From assembly GCA_021832085.1 (NCBI GenBank), contig JAKBLM010000010.1, positions 1-64,000 on the forward strand: a DNA stretch of 64,000 nucleotides, written 5' to 3'. Positions 1 to 8,374 of this stretch are shown one piece after another. Numbering within the stretch: position 1 is the first letter of the stretch; the number at the start of each line of letters is the position of its first letter. Source of the stretch: Acidobacteriota bacterium (GTDB lineage Bacteria > Acidobacteriota > Terriglobia > Acidiferrales > UBA7541). The translations under genes were made by a program, and so were the position numbers. Below the pieces are notes generated by a model that saw nothing but the letters and a program-made list of their open reading frames with translations, was not told the DNA's origin and did not search any database.

Positions 1-1
1 G

Positions 2-121
2 CTGTTCGAACCTCCCACCGGTCTCTTGCCTCAGGCCCAACCCGGGAAACGATTCCGGGACCGCCGCCGTTATCCGCAGCTTGCATCCAAGACGCCCAAC
101 GAGGTGCAGTATGAAGCTTGA
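2..121 (+). pseudogene. 5' part of RDD-family gene, out of frame with the rest
   Basis: This frame is open from the window edge to a TGA at 119-121 and encodes about 39 residues ending NEVQYEA. RDD proteins typically have a short soluble N-terminus running into a Y-x-G-F-x-x-R-x-x-A segment before the first membrane helix. Here the tyrosine-containing end sits in frame 2, while the following helix (VAWIIDSLIL) sits in frame 1. The simplest reading is one gene that starts before the window and is broken by a small indel around 112-121. An assembly error would look the same. Confidence 0.4.
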
Positions 122-537
122 TCCTTGTAGCGTGGATCATCGACAGCCTGATTTTGAGCGCGGCATTTCTCATCATCCTCGTGCCTCTGGGGCCGCTGCT
201 TTTTGTGCACCGACCCTTCGAGGGGCCGATGCTGATGCCGGCGACGATGGCGGTGCTGTTCTGGTTTTGGGCGCTCGACCTGCTGGGCGTTTGGCTCTAT
301 TACGCGCTGTTTGAGTCCTCTACGTGGCAGGGAACGCCGGGCAAGCGGGTGCTGGGCATATTCGTGACCGACATGCAGGGGCGGCGGATCTCGTTTGGGA
401 GGGCGACAGTGCGGTTTTTCGGGAAGCTGCTCTCCTCGGCGGTACTCTTCATCGGCTACTTCATGGCGGGATTCACCGCACAGAAACAGGCGCTGCACGA
501 CATGCTCGCCGATTGCCTGGTGTTGCGGCACATTTGA
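118..537 (+). CDS. RDD family membrane protein (3' part)
   Basis: About 139 residues with three hydrophobic segments, at roughly residues 1-30, 40-65 and 105-125, and the hallmark segment TPGKRVLGIFVTD. This is the RDD domain (PF06271), a small integral-membrane family in which some members are Na+/H+ or cation antiporters but most have no known function. The C-terminus (KQALHDMLADCLVL) is the usual RDD ending, so the 3' end is intact. The only in-frame start is a TTG at 118 just after a stop, with no good ribosome site, and the natural N-terminus appears to lie in another frame upstream. Treat it as part of a longer, possibly frameshifted gene. It is convergent with the aminotransferase gene that ends at 668. 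Confidence 0.7.
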   Translation: MILVAWIIDSLILSAAFLIILVPLGPLLFVHRPFEGPMLMPATMAVLFWFWALDLLGVWLYYALFESSTWQGTPGKRVLGIFVTDMQGRRISFGRATVRFFGKLLSSAVLFIGYFMAGFTAQKQALHDMLADCLVLRHI

Positions 538-667
538 AGCAGGATTTCCCCCACATCACGGCCGGGCCATTGAGGCTCCTGCCTTCCTCTCTTCCGTCTC
601 TTTCACAATTGGCGCGCGGAGAATAACCAAGCGTTGCGATGGAGTCCGGCTGCGTGGGCGGACCCGG

Positions 668-1768
668 TCAGGCGTCTCGATTGGAAAAATCCCTGACCGC
701 GGCGGCCAAACGAGCGAGTCCTTCGCGCAGGGCTGCTGTGTCGTCGCCGATGCCCAGGCGGAAACTATCTGGCATGTCGAAGAAGCGACCGGGAACGACC
801 GAGGTTTCGTAGCGTTCGCGGAGGTGAGTACAAAAGGCGTCGGCATCGCCGCCAGGAGCGCGCAAGGCGAGAACGGTGCCGAACTCGGGACGCAAGGTGG
901 CCATTTCCGGATGCTCGTCGAGAAAGCGGTGGACGAGCGGGCGGTTTGCCTCGAGCAACGATTGCGCGCGGCTCGCGAGGCGATCGAGATGGTCGAAAAC
1001 GACGACGGAGATGCGCTCGGCTGGATGCGCGGAATTTACGTCGTGGAGATCGCGGATGCGCCAGATGCGCCGGGCGAGCGAAGGCTCGGCCAAAATCCAG
1101 CCGCAGCGCAGGCCGCCGAGTCCGAAGGCCTTGGTCAGGCTGCTGGTGGTGATGAACTCGGGACCGAGCCGGCAGGCTACCGGAGGACGGCGGGCGTAGA
1201 GTCCCTCGAGATAGACCTCGTCGACGAGCACGCGCGCGCCGACCTGGCGCGCGATTTCGCCGATGGCGCGGAGATCGTCCTCGGAAGTGAGCGCGCTGGT
1301 GGGATTGTGGAGATTGGCGAGGACGATGAGCCGTGTGCGCGGCGTGATCCGGCGACGGATTTCCTCGGGATCGACGCGGAAGCCTTCCTCGGCACGGCGC
1401 TCGAAGCGGTGGATTTCGGCGCCAAGGAAGCGGGCGGTCGAAAGCATCGGCTCGTAGGTCGGGCGCTCGAAGAGAACGTCGTCGCCGGGCTCGAACGTGG
1501 CGGCCATCGCCAGATAGTTGGCCATCGAGGTGCCGGGGGCGGCGACAACACATTCGGGATCGACGCCGGCATATTGCGCCAGCCGCTCCTGGAGCGGGGG
1601 ATAGCCGTAGCTCCCGTGGACGTTCAGGGCGAGGTCTTCCATTTTCAGCGGCAGCTCGGCAAGCGGAAAGGCGGCGACAGCGCTGGTGGCGAGATTGACT
1701 GGCGCGGCGGAATGGAGCTTGGCCCATTCCATGTAGGGCGATTCGAGTTGCGTGCGGGAAACGGTCAT
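668..1768 (-). CDS. PLP-dependent aminotransferase, class I/II fold
   Basis: A 366-residue fold type I PLP enzyme. Visible active-site features are the NLHNP segment with Asn155, the cofactor-ring aspartate in LVDEVY (Asp183), the Schiff-base lysine in SSLTKAFGLGG (Lys213), a phosphate-binding arginine shortly after (LRCGW) and a C-terminal substrate carboxylate arginine (FRLGIG). Length is slightly short for the family (about 390), mainly at the N-terminus. Such enzymes move amino groups between amino acids and 2-oxo acids; the specificity cannot be read here. Its start overlaps the stop of the upstream amino acid permease by 4 bases, so the two are probably translationally coupled and may act on the same amino acid. 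Confidence 0.85.
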   Translation of the reverse strand: MTVSRTQLESPYMEWAKLHSAAPVNLATSAVAAFPLAELPLKMEDLALNVHGSYGYPPLQERLAQYAGVDPECVVAAPGTSMANYLAMAATFEPGDDVLFERPTYEPMLSTARFLGAEIHRFERRAEEGFRVDPEEIRRRITPRTRLIVLANLHNPTSALTSEDDLRAIGEIARQVGARVLVDEVYLEGLYARRPPVACRLGPEFITTSSLTKAFGLGGLRCGWILAEPSLARRIWRIRDLHDVNSAHPAERISVVVFDHLDRLASRAQSLLEANRPLVHRFLDEHPEMATLRPEFGTVLALRAPGGDADAFCTHLRERYETSVVPGRFFDMPDSFRLGIGDDTAALREGLARLAAAVRDFSNRDA

Positions 1769-3144
1769 CTCTCCTCCCTCGGGACTTGCCGGCGGCGCCA
1801 GAGCCAGTAGACAGGGACGCCAGCGCCGAGAATAGCAAAACCGATGCCGGCGTGGAGTGGATCGTAAGCCACGGTGCCGACGACGACGAGCCAGGAGGCT
1901 ACGATATAGCCGAGGGTGGTCCAGGGATGGCCGGGGATGCGGAAGCGGGCGGTCTGGCGGCCGGTACGAAAACGTTTGCGGAACAGGCAGGTGGCCGTCA
2001 GCCCCATGAAGAGCAGATCGATCGAGATCATGTAGTTGAGGATCTGATCATAGCGGCCGGAAACGGCAATCACTGCGGCCCAGATGCCTTGGAGCACGAT
2101 CGCGACGACGGGAACGCGCGAACGCGGATCGAGCCAGCCGACAGCGCGGAAGAAGACGCCGTCGCGGGCCATCGCGTAGTAGACGCGCGGCGCGGTGAGC
2201 ATCGACTGACTGAGGAACCCGAGCGCCGAGATGGCAATGCCGGCGGCGATGATTTCCGCGCCGCGGCTGCCGAGCGCGATCCGCATCACGGCCGAAGCTG
2301 GCGCCGTCGCCGCCGCCAGGCCTGTCGGGCCGAGCGCGCGCAGGGAGACGAAATTGACGCCAAGATAGAGGGCGGTGACTCCGGCAACGCCCAGCACGAG
2401 GCCGCGCGGCAGGGTCACCTCGGGCCGCTTCACTTCGCCGGCAATGAAATTGGCGGTCTGGTAGCCGCCGTAGGAAAACATCACCGGGGCCATCGCTGCG
2501 GCAAAAGCGGCGACCGCGGCCACAGGCGCCAGCGGCGGCGGACCGGCGACCGGGGCGGCATGGCGCGTGAGCAGCCAGCCGCACAGCACCAGAAAGGCAA
2601 TCGCGAGGATCTTGAGCACCATCAGGCTGCTCTGGACGGTGCTGCCGGCGCGGACGCCGAGGCAGTTGACCAGGGTGAGCACGGAGAGCGCCAGGGCGGC
2701 AAGTGCGGCGTCAGAGAGACCCATCGGCACAATTTCCCGCGCGTAATGCGCGAAAGTGACCGCGACCGCGGCCATTCCACCCGTCTGCACAACCAGCAGC
2801 AACGCCCAGCCGTAGAGAAACGCCACGCTTGGCCGGTAGGCTTCGCGCAGATAGGCGTACTGCCCGCCGACTTCGGGCATCCGCGCGCCCAGCTCCGCGT
2901 AGACAAACGCGCCGGCGAGCGCCACCATGCCGCCGAGCGCCCACGCGCCGAGAATTTCCGACGGCCGGTGCACTTCCTGGGCGACGACATAGGGATTAAT
3001 GAAGATGCCGGCGCCGATGATGCCGCCCATCACTACCATCGTCGTGTCGAACAGGCCGAGCGCGCGGGCGAGGCCGGGTCCGGGCGTGGCGGATGTTTCC
3101 GCGCCGGGAGTGTGCAAGGATCGCGGACGGATTTCGCGGGACAC
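1765..3144 (-). CDS. APC-family amino acid permease
   Basis: A 459-residue protein with about 12 predicted membrane segments. It opens with the APC-superfamily helix-1 signature GGIIGAGIFINP near residues 40-51, where the unwound helix binds the amino-acid backbone, and carries an EVGGQYAYLREAY segment typical of helix 3 in the LAT/APT-like group. It probably imports or exchanges amino acids across the inner membrane. It lies 2 bases downstream of a glycosyltransferase gene and overlaps the following aminotransferase by 4 bases. The three form one minus-strand transcription unit, and the permease-aminotransferase pairing suggests amino acid uptake followed by transamination. Substrate unknown. 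Confidence 0.85.
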   Translation of the reverse strand: MSREIRPRSLHTPGAETSATPGPGLARALGLFDTTMVVMGGIIGAGIFINPYVVAQEVHRPSEILGAWALGGMVALAGAFVYAELGARMPEVGGQYAYLREAYRPSVAFLYGWALLLVVQTGGMAAVAVTFAHYAREIVPMGLSDAALAALALSVLTLVNCLGVRAGSTVQSSLMVLKILAIAFLVLCGWLLTRHAAPVAGPPPLAPVAAVAAFAAAMAPVMFSYGGYQTANFIAGEVKRPEVTLPRGLVLGVAGVTALYLGVNFVSLRALGPTGLAAATAPASAVMRIALGSRGAEIIAAGIAISALGFLSQSMLTAPRVYYAMARDGVFFRAVGWLDPRSRVPVVAIVLQGIWAAVIAVSGRYDQILNYMISIDLLFMGLTATCLFRKRFRTGRQTARFRIPGHPWTTLGYIVASWLVVVGTVAYDPLHAGIGFAILGAGVPVYWLWRRRQVPREER

Positions 3145-3146
3145 GG

Positions 3147-4790
3147 TCAGCGAGACACTCTACCACGAGAAACGACGGCGGCTGGGCTGCGGACCAGCGG
3201 CGCCCGAACCGGGGGAAGCGCGGATTGGCTTGCCGAGGCACATGCGTAGCGGCGCGTTTCAACGCGCCAGGGAAGCTCGCCCAGGTGTGGGAAGAAATGC
3301 TGCTTCAAACGGTAGCCGGGGTCGCGCAGCAGGCGCACGTCGCTTTTCAGGCGGCAGTGGGCGTCAAGCCAGCGCTCGGCAGCGGCCATCGGATCGCGTG
3401 GGCCGTAGACCGGAACGCCCTTCACCAGCAGAACGGTCGAACGCAAGGGACGGCCGTCGGCAATCCAGACGCTCGGCAAATAGACGCCGGAATAGGGAAA
3501 GACGTGGAGCGGACGGAGGCGATGGCGATCGAGGGAAGAGATCGCGTAGCCGAGATAGAAAAAGAAAGAGGGGTTGTTGCCGATCACGACGGCACCCTGA
3601 CTCAGGGCGACGGCGGCCTGGCGCGCCGTTTGCGGCCACGGCTCGACGAAGCGCGGAGCGGCATAGTGGCGTGGAACGAGGATGCCGAACCAGCCGATCG
3701 CGAACGCCACGGCGAGCCCCGCCACGAGCAGCGTTCGGCCGCGGCTTGGGCCGTCCCGTGGCGACTGCGCCGCTGGGGCGACCGGCTCCAGGCTGACGAG
3801 TGTAGCTGTCAGCAGCAGAAACCAAGGGGCGATCAGCAGCAGCCGCCGGGTGGTCAGGATGCCAAGAAACAGCATCAGCGCGAACAGGGCGCAGAAATAG
3901 CCGAAAAATCTGCGGCCCGGCTGCCGCGCGGCGGCGAGCGCGAGCAGAAGCAGAGCAGTCGCCAGAGCGGCCGGGACGCCGAGCCACCAGAACCAGGGAG
4001 CCATCGATTCACTCACCCCCAACGTGTAGAGGCCGTAGATGCCATACAGAAAACGAGCGACCAGGTGGTGGCCGCCTTCAGTGGGATGGGTGAGGAGTTC
4101 GTGCCAGAATGCGCGAGCCAGGGGCAGATAGGACAGAGCCAGCAGGGCGGCGAGGACGAACCAGGGCCGCAGCGGCAGGCGGGAGTCGCGGCGACGCCGC
4201 AGGAGATAGTCCGCTCCCAGGCATGCGAGCAGCGCCCAACCGAAATAGTTGCCCCAGACAAGTGCCAGGGCGCCAGCGGCGAGGAAAATCCAGGAGCCGA
4301 GGCTGCGCGAATCGAGCAGGCGCAGATAGGCGAGCGTGACCAAGGCGACCAGCAGGAAACAGAGCGAATACCAGGCGGCCAGACGGCCATAGTGGAAACC
4401 GTAGGGCCAAAGCGCCGCGATCCAGACAAGCGCGCGGCCGGCACGGGCGCCGGCCATGCGCGAGGCGGCGAGTGCAAGCACCCAGATTCCGGCCAGGTAA
4501 AAGGCAATCGAGGGAAGCCGCAGCGCCCAAAGTCCTTCCCCGACTAGGCGCATCCATCCGTGTAGCAGCAGATCATAGAGGGGCGGATGCTCGTGCATTC
4601 CGGTGCCATGAAGGAAAGCGCCGATGATGCGCGCCGCCGGTTGCGCGGCGCCGTAAATGATGCTGGTCTCGTCGTCGATAAAGGTGAAATGTGGATTCGT
4701 CAGCACCAGCGCCACGCCCAGACCGGCCAGAACGACCACGCTCCAGGCGCCGAGCCCTCCCGATGACGCTTTGCTTTCTCCTCCGTTCAT
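3147..4790 (-). CDS. GT39/ArnT-like membrane glycosyltransferase
   Basis: A 547-residue polytopic protein with about 11-12 hydrophobic segments. After the first helix comes an acidic loop, FIDDETS, followed by HEHPPLYDLLLHGW, the arrangement seen in GT-C enzymes of the PMT/ArnT type, in which loop acidic residues bind a lipid-phosphate sugar donor. It probably transfers a sugar from a polyprenyl-phosphate carrier on the periplasmic side. The last roughly 35 residues are basic and low in hydrophobicity, and the DNA encoding them contains a palindromic repeat (3246-3268), so the C-terminus may have been extended by that insertion. It is the first gene of the minus-strand unit with the permease and aminotransferase and is divergent from the aldehyde dehydrogenase. 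Confidence 0.75.
   Translation of the reverse strand: MNGGESKASSGGLGAWSVVVLAGLGVALVLTNPHFTFIDDETSIIYGAAQPAARIIGAFLHGTGMHEHPPLYDLLLHGWMRLVGEGLWALRLPSIAFYLAGIWVLALAASRMAGARAGRALVWIAALWPYGFHYGRLAAWYSLCFLLVALVTLAYLRLLDSRSLGSWIFLAAGALALVWGNYFGWALLACLGADYLLRRRRDSRLPLRPWFVLAALLALSYLPLARAFWHELLTHPTEGGHHLVARFLYGIYGLYTLGVSESMAPWFWWLGVPAALATALLLLALAAARQPGRRFFGYFCALFALMLFLGILTTRRLLLIAPWFLLLTATLVSLEPVAPAAQSPRDGPSRGRTLLVAGLAVAFAIGWFGILVPRHYAAPRFVEPWPQTARQAAVALSQGAVVIGNNPSFFFYLGYAISSLDRHRLRPLHVFPYSGVYLPSVWIADGRPLRSTVLLVKGVPVYGPRDPMAAAERWLDAHCRLKSDVRLLRDPGYRLKQHFFPHLGELPWRVETRRYACASASQSALPPVRAPLVRSPAAVVSRGRVSR
3246..3268 (-). repeat. Palindromic repeat, copy 1 (inside a coding region)
   Basis: On the minus strand it reads GGCGCGTT GA AACGCGCC GCTAC: two perfectly complementary 8-base arms around GA, then GCTAC. 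Two further copies with different arms but identical architecture occur at 26804 and 63948. This copy lies inside the 3' end of the GT39-like gene and encodes residues in the stretch RVETRRYA. Confidence 0.6.
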
Positions 4791-4882
4791 CGCAGTGCGA
4801 TTCTACCCGAGCCGCCCCGCCGGCGTCCGGCCGGAGCGCCAGCGGGGCTATGATGGAACGAGAGCTCGGGGAGGGTTTTGCG

Positions 4883-6352
4883 ATGGCACATGCAGCGAAG
4901 CGACAGGGGAAAGAAGAAACGAAGAGCGAGCCGAAAGCGACAGGGTTTTTCCTCGACGGACGGTGGCTGACCGAGGGCGAGCGCGTGGAAGTGCGCGCGC
5001 CAGCCGACGGCAGCGTGGTCGGCGCCACCTATCGCGCCGGACCCGAGCATGTAGAAGCGGCGATCCAGGCTGCGGTGCGAGCGTTCGAGAAAACGCGCGG
5101 CATGGCCACTTATGAACGCGAGCGCATCCTGCGGCACGTGTCGGCCGGCATCGAGGCGCAGCGAGAGGAGTTTGCCCGTCTGATGGCGCTCGAAGCGGGC
5201 AAGCCGATTCGAGCAGCCCGGGCGGAAGTGGATCGGGCGATTTTCACCTGGCGCGTCGCGGCAGAGGAGGCCGGACGGGTCGGTGGCGAACGGCTCGTGC
5301 TCGACCGTCAGCCTTCCGCGGAGGGCCGCTGGGGGTTGGTGAGCCGGTTTCCGCTGGGGCCGATCGCGGCGATCACGCCGTTCAATTTCCCGCTCAACCT
5401 GGTTTCGCACAAATGGGCGCCGGCGATCGCGGCAGGCTGCACATTGGTGCACAAGCCGGCGCCGCAGACGCCGCTGAGTTCGCTGCGGCTAGCAGCGCTG
5501 GTGGCCGAGACGGGCTGGCCGGAAGGCGCGCTGAACGTGATGGCGATGACCAACGCGAACGCCGAGCCGCTGGTGACCGACGAGCGGCTGCGGTTGCTGA
5601 CCTTCACCGGTTCAAGCACGGTGGGATGGGAGCTGAAGCGGAAGGCGGGGAAAAAGAGGGTGGCGCTGGAGCTAGGGGGCAACGCCGCGCTGATCGTTCA
5701 CAGCGACGCCGACCTGGCCTATGCCGCCGAACGCTGCGTTCTGGGCGGATTTTCCTACGCGGGCCAAAGCTGCATCTCGGTGCAGCGGATTTACGTGCAG
5801 CGGAGCGTGGAGGAGAAATTCCTGGCCGAGCTGCTGCCGCGCGTCGAGGCGCTGAAGTTGGGCGACCCGCTCGACGAGAAGACCGATGTCGGCCCGATGA
5901 TCAGCGAAGAGGCGGCGCGGCGCGCCGAGCAATGGATCGGCGAGGCGGCTTCGGGCGGAGCGCAGCTGCTCGCCGGCGGCAAGCGCCGGGGCCCGTACCT
6001 GCAGCCGGCGGTGCTGACCGGGACGCAGCGGGAGATGCGAGTGAGATGCGAGGAGGTATTCGCGCCGATGGTGCTCGTCGAGCCGTACGACGAATTCGAC
6101 GAGGCGCTCGAGCGGGTGAACGATTCCCGCTACGGTTTGCAGGCAGGCGTCTTCACGAACGACGCACGGCTGATCTTCGCGGCCTACGAGCGGCTGGAGG
6201 TGGGCGGGGTGATCGCCGGCGATATCCCCTCATGGCGCATCGACCACATGCCCTACGGCGGCGTAAAGGATTCCGGCGTCGGCCGCGAAGGATTGCGGTC
6301 GGCGATCGAGGAGATGACCGAGCCGAAGTTGCTCGTCGTGAACGTGCACTGA
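4883..6352 (+). CDS. NAD(P)-dependent aldehyde dehydrogenase
   Basis: A 489-residue ALDH-superfamily enzyme oxidising an aldehyde to the acid. It has the N-terminal Rossmann NAD(P) region with TPFNFPLNLVSHKWAPA and FTGSSTVGW, the general-base glutamate in LELGG (Glu263) and the catalytic cysteine in GQSCISV (Cys297). The start at 4883 is preferred over ATGs at 4850 and 4853 because a GGGGAGGG ribosome site ends about 8 bases before it and the resulting length is typical of the family. A TATGAT -10-like box at 4849-4854 overlaps the earlier ATGs, which also argues against them. Substrate cannot be assigned; the FNFPLN region resembles succinate-semialdehyde, lactaldehyde and GapN-type members. 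It is divergent from the GT39-like gene and convergent with rmlD. Confidence 0.88.
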   Translation: MAHAAKRQGKEETKSEPKATGFFLDGRWLTEGERVEVRAPADGSVVGATYRAGPEHVEAAIQAAVRAFEKTRGMATYERERILRHVSAGIEAQREEFARLMALEAGKPIRAARAEVDRAIFTWRVAAEEAGRVGGERLVLDRQPSAEGRWGLVSRFPLGPIAAITPFNFPLNLVSHKWAPAIAAGCTLVHKPAPQTPLSSLRLAALVAETGWPEGALNVMAMTNANAEPLVTDERLRLLTFTGSSTVGWELKRKAGKKRVALELGGNAALIVHSDADLAYAAERCVLGGFSYAGQSCISVQRIYVQRSVEEKFLAELLPRVEALKLGDPLDEKTDVGPMISEEAARRAEQWIGEAASGGAQLLAGGKRRGPYLQPAVLTGTQREMRVRCEEVFAPMVLVEPYDEFDEALERVNDSRYGLQAGVFTNDARLIFAAYERLEVGGVIAGDIPSWRIDHMPYGGVKDSGVGREGLRSAIEEMTEPKLLVVNVH

Positions 6353-6367
6353 GCGGCCCGCGCGGGA

Positions 6368-7225
6368 TCAGCCGCGCAGGCGCTCGCGGAGATAGGCGGC
6401 GAGGGCGTGCTCCCAGGGCGGAAGCTCGGGAAAGCCGGCCTGGCGAAGGGCGTAGTTGTCGAGCACGGAATAGGGGGGCCGGCGCGCCTTGGCGTGGAAC
6501 TCGGCGCTCGAAATCGGGCGAATATCAGCCGGCAAATTGGCCAAGCGGAAAATTTCCTGGGCGAACTCATACCAGGAGCAGGAGCCAAGATTGGTCATGT
6601 GGTAGAGGCCGAAGCGCTCGCTGTGGAGCAACGGAGCGAGGCCCCTGGCGAGGTCGGCGGCGCTGGTGGGCGTGGCCACCTGATCGTCGACGACGCGGAT
6701 CGTCCGGCCTTCGCTTGCCAGGCGCAGCATCGTCTCGACGAAATTTCCGCCCTTGCCACGCGAGCCGCCGCGCGCGTAGAGGCCGCAGGTACGAATCAGG
6801 AAATGGCGCGGGGCGTACTGGCGGACGATCTGCTCGCCGGCCAGCTTGGACATGGCGTAGATGGACAGCGGGTTGGGGACGTCGGTTTCGCGATAGGGGT
6901 GGCGCTGGGCGCCGTCGAAGACGTAATCGGTGCTGAAATGCACGAGCGTGGCGCGGACCGCCTGGGCAGCGCGAACGAGATTTGTGAGCGCGACGGCGTT
7001 GACGGCAAAGCTGCGCTCAACTTCGTCCTCACAATCGTCGACGCGATGGAAGGCGGCCGTATTCACAAGGCATTCGGCGCGAAAGCGGCGGGCTTGACGT
7101 TCGACGGCGTTACCGTCGCAGATGTCAGCTTCAGCGTGGGTGAGCGCGAGGACCTCGTCGCCTTCGAGGACCTGTTCGAGTTCCCGGGCGAGTTGGCCAC
7201 CGGCTCCGAAGATCAGAATGCGCAA
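6368..7225 (-). CDS. rmlD: dTDP-4-dehydrorhamnose reductase
   Basis: A 285-residue extended SDR that reduces dTDP-4-keto-L-rhamnose with NAD(P)H, the last step of dTDP-rhamnose synthesis. It starts with the nucleotide-binding GxxGxxG (RILIFGAGGQLA), has FSTDYVFDG with the catalytic Ser/Thr region, and SIYAMSKLAGE with the YxxxK pair. The best start is a TTG at 7225, placed exactly where RmlD proteins begin and preceded by a G-rich ribosome site. Longer in-frame extensions would run into rmlB. It lies 17 bases after the rmlB stop and is the last gene of the dTDP-sugar operon. RmlC, which makes its normal substrate, is not encoded in this cluster. Confidence 0.9.
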   Translation of the reverse strand: MRILIFGAGGQLARELEQVLEGDEVLALTHAEADICDGNAVERQARRFRAECLVNTAAFHRVDDCEDEVERSFAVNAVALTNLVRAAQAVRATLVHFSTDYVFDGAQRHPYRETDVPNPLSIYAMSKLAGEQIVRQYAPRHFLIRTCGLYARGGSRGKGGNFVETMLRLASEGRTIRVVDDQVATPTSAADLARGLAPLLHSERFGLYHMTNLGSCSWYEFAQEIFRLANLPADIRPISSAEFHAKARRPPYSVLDNYALRQAGFPELPPWEHALAAYLRERLRG

Positions 7226-7242
7226 AGTTTTCCCCCAGGGGC

Positions 7243-8280
7243 TCAGGAAGTGCGCCAGTGCGCGAGCGTTTCCCCGCGATTGGTATAGTGGCGCTCGTAG
7301 AAGGAACGGTAGGCGCCACTGCGGCAACGCTCGAGCCAGGCCGCGTTCGAGCGATTCCATTCTACCGTAGCGGCAAGCCCTTCCTCGAAGCTTCGGCGCG
7401 GCTGCCAGCCGAGTTCCTCGCGGAATTTCGCGCTGTCGAGCGCATAGCGGCGGTCGTGGCCCGGCCGGTCCTCGACGAAGCGGATCAGCGATTCTGGCTT
7501 GCCCAGCTGGGCGAGCAGCGTGCGGATCACTTCCAGATTGGTGCGCGGCCGGCCCGCTGATACGTTGTAGACTTGGCCCGGGCGGCCGGCGCGTAACGCC
7601 GCCAGAATCGCGCGGCAATAATCCTCCACATGAATCCAGTCCCGCGCCTGCAGGCCGTCGCCGTAGACCGGCAGCGGGCGGTCTTCCAGGGCATTGGCGA
7701 TCATCAGCGGAATCATCTTTTCGGGGAACTGGTAGGGACCGTAATTGTTGGTACACCGCAGGATGATCGCAGGCACGCGGAAAGTGTGGACGTAGCTGAG
7801 CACGAGCAAATCGGCAGAGGCCTTGCTGGCGGCGTAGGGGCTCGAAGGACAAATTGCGGCAGTTTCGTCGAAACTGGCATCGGGCGGCGCGCTGCCGTAA
7901 ACCTCGTCGGTGCTGATGTGGACGAAGCGAGCGACGCCATGGCGCCGCGCGGCCTCAATCATCACTTGCGTGCCGAGGACGTTCGTGCGCAAAAAGGGCG
8001 CCGCATCTTCGAGGCTGCGGTCCACGTGGGTTTCGGCGGCGAGATGAAGTACGCCGTCGAAACCCGCTTCGAAAACCCGCGCGACAGCGGCCGCATCGGC
8101 CACGTCCGCGTGCACGAACCGGTAGCGTGGCGAGCCGGCCACGTCGGCCAGATTTTCCAGGTTGCCGGCGTAGGTGAGCTCGTCGAGATTGGTGATTTCC
8201 AGATCGGGCGCTTCAGCGAGCAACAGCCGGATCAGATTCGACCCGATGAAACCTGCTCCACCGGTAACCAAGACTTTCAT
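7243..8280 (-). CDS. rmlB: dTDP-glucose 4,6-dehydratase
   Basis: A 345-residue extended SDR converting dTDP-glucose to dTDP-4-keto-6-deoxyglucose. Visible motifs are GGAGFIGSN (NAD binding) at the N-terminus, HLAAETHVDRS, the catalytic triad region HISTDEVYG with the Asp-Glu pair used for dehydration, YAASKASAD (YxxxK), and RCTNNYGPYQFPEKMIP, which is diagnostic for this dehydratase. Length is typical. A ribosome site (AAAGG) lies upstream of the ATG at 8280. It is flanked by rmlA and rmlD on the same strand. Confidence 0.95.
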   Translation of the reverse strand: MKVLVTGGAGFIGSNLIRLLLAEAPDLEITNLDELTYAGNLENLADVAGSPRYRFVHADVADAAAVARVFEAGFDGVLHLAAETHVDRSLEDAAPFLRTNVLGTQVMIEAARRHGVARFVHISTDEVYGSAPPDASFDETAAICPSSPYAASKASADLLVLSYVHTFRVPAIILRCTNNYGPYQFPEKMIPLMIANALEDRPLPVYGDGLQARDWIHVEDYCRAILAALRAGRPGQVYNVSAGRPRTNLEVIRTLLAQLGKPESLIRFVEDRPGHDRRYALDSAKFREELGWQPRRSFEEGLAATVEWNRSNAAWLERCRSGAYRSFYERHYTNRGETLAHWRTS

Positions 8281-8293
8281 CGCTCGCTGCCTT

Positions 8294-8374
8294 TCACCGC
8301 GCGATTTCCTGGGACCACTCGTAGAGCGTTTCGGGAGGAAAGCGGAAGACCCTGGTGCGGACGGCGCGAATCAT
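8294..8374 (-). CDS. 26-residue ORF between rmlA and rmlB, function unknown
   Basis: This short frame begins with an ATG that overlaps the rmlA stop codon (ATGA) and ends 13 bases before rmlB. It would encode a 26-residue basic peptide (MIRAVRTRVFRFPPETLYEW...). The ATGA junction would allow coupled translation. It could be a true small protein, the 5' remnant of a lost gene (the position is where rmlC often sits, though no RmlC similarity is visible), or chance. No family recognised. Confidence 0.25.
   Translation of the reverse strand: MIRAVRTRVFRFPPETLYEWSQEIAR

Noticed and set aside
395..1810. Long plus-strand frame opposite the aminotransferase gene
   Set aside because: High-GC shadow frame. 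The minus-strand protein has all PLP-enzyme motifs; this translation has none and is Arg/Ala/Gly-rich.
1786..4547. Two long plus-strand frames opposite the permease and GT39-like genes
   Set aside because: Products are highly charged and lack domain motifs, whereas the minus strand encodes clear membrane proteins.
6353..6367. CCCGCGCGGG palindrome as a terminator between aldehyde dehydrogenase and rmlD
   Set aside because: No T-run and only 5-bp arms without a loop; common by chance at this GC content.
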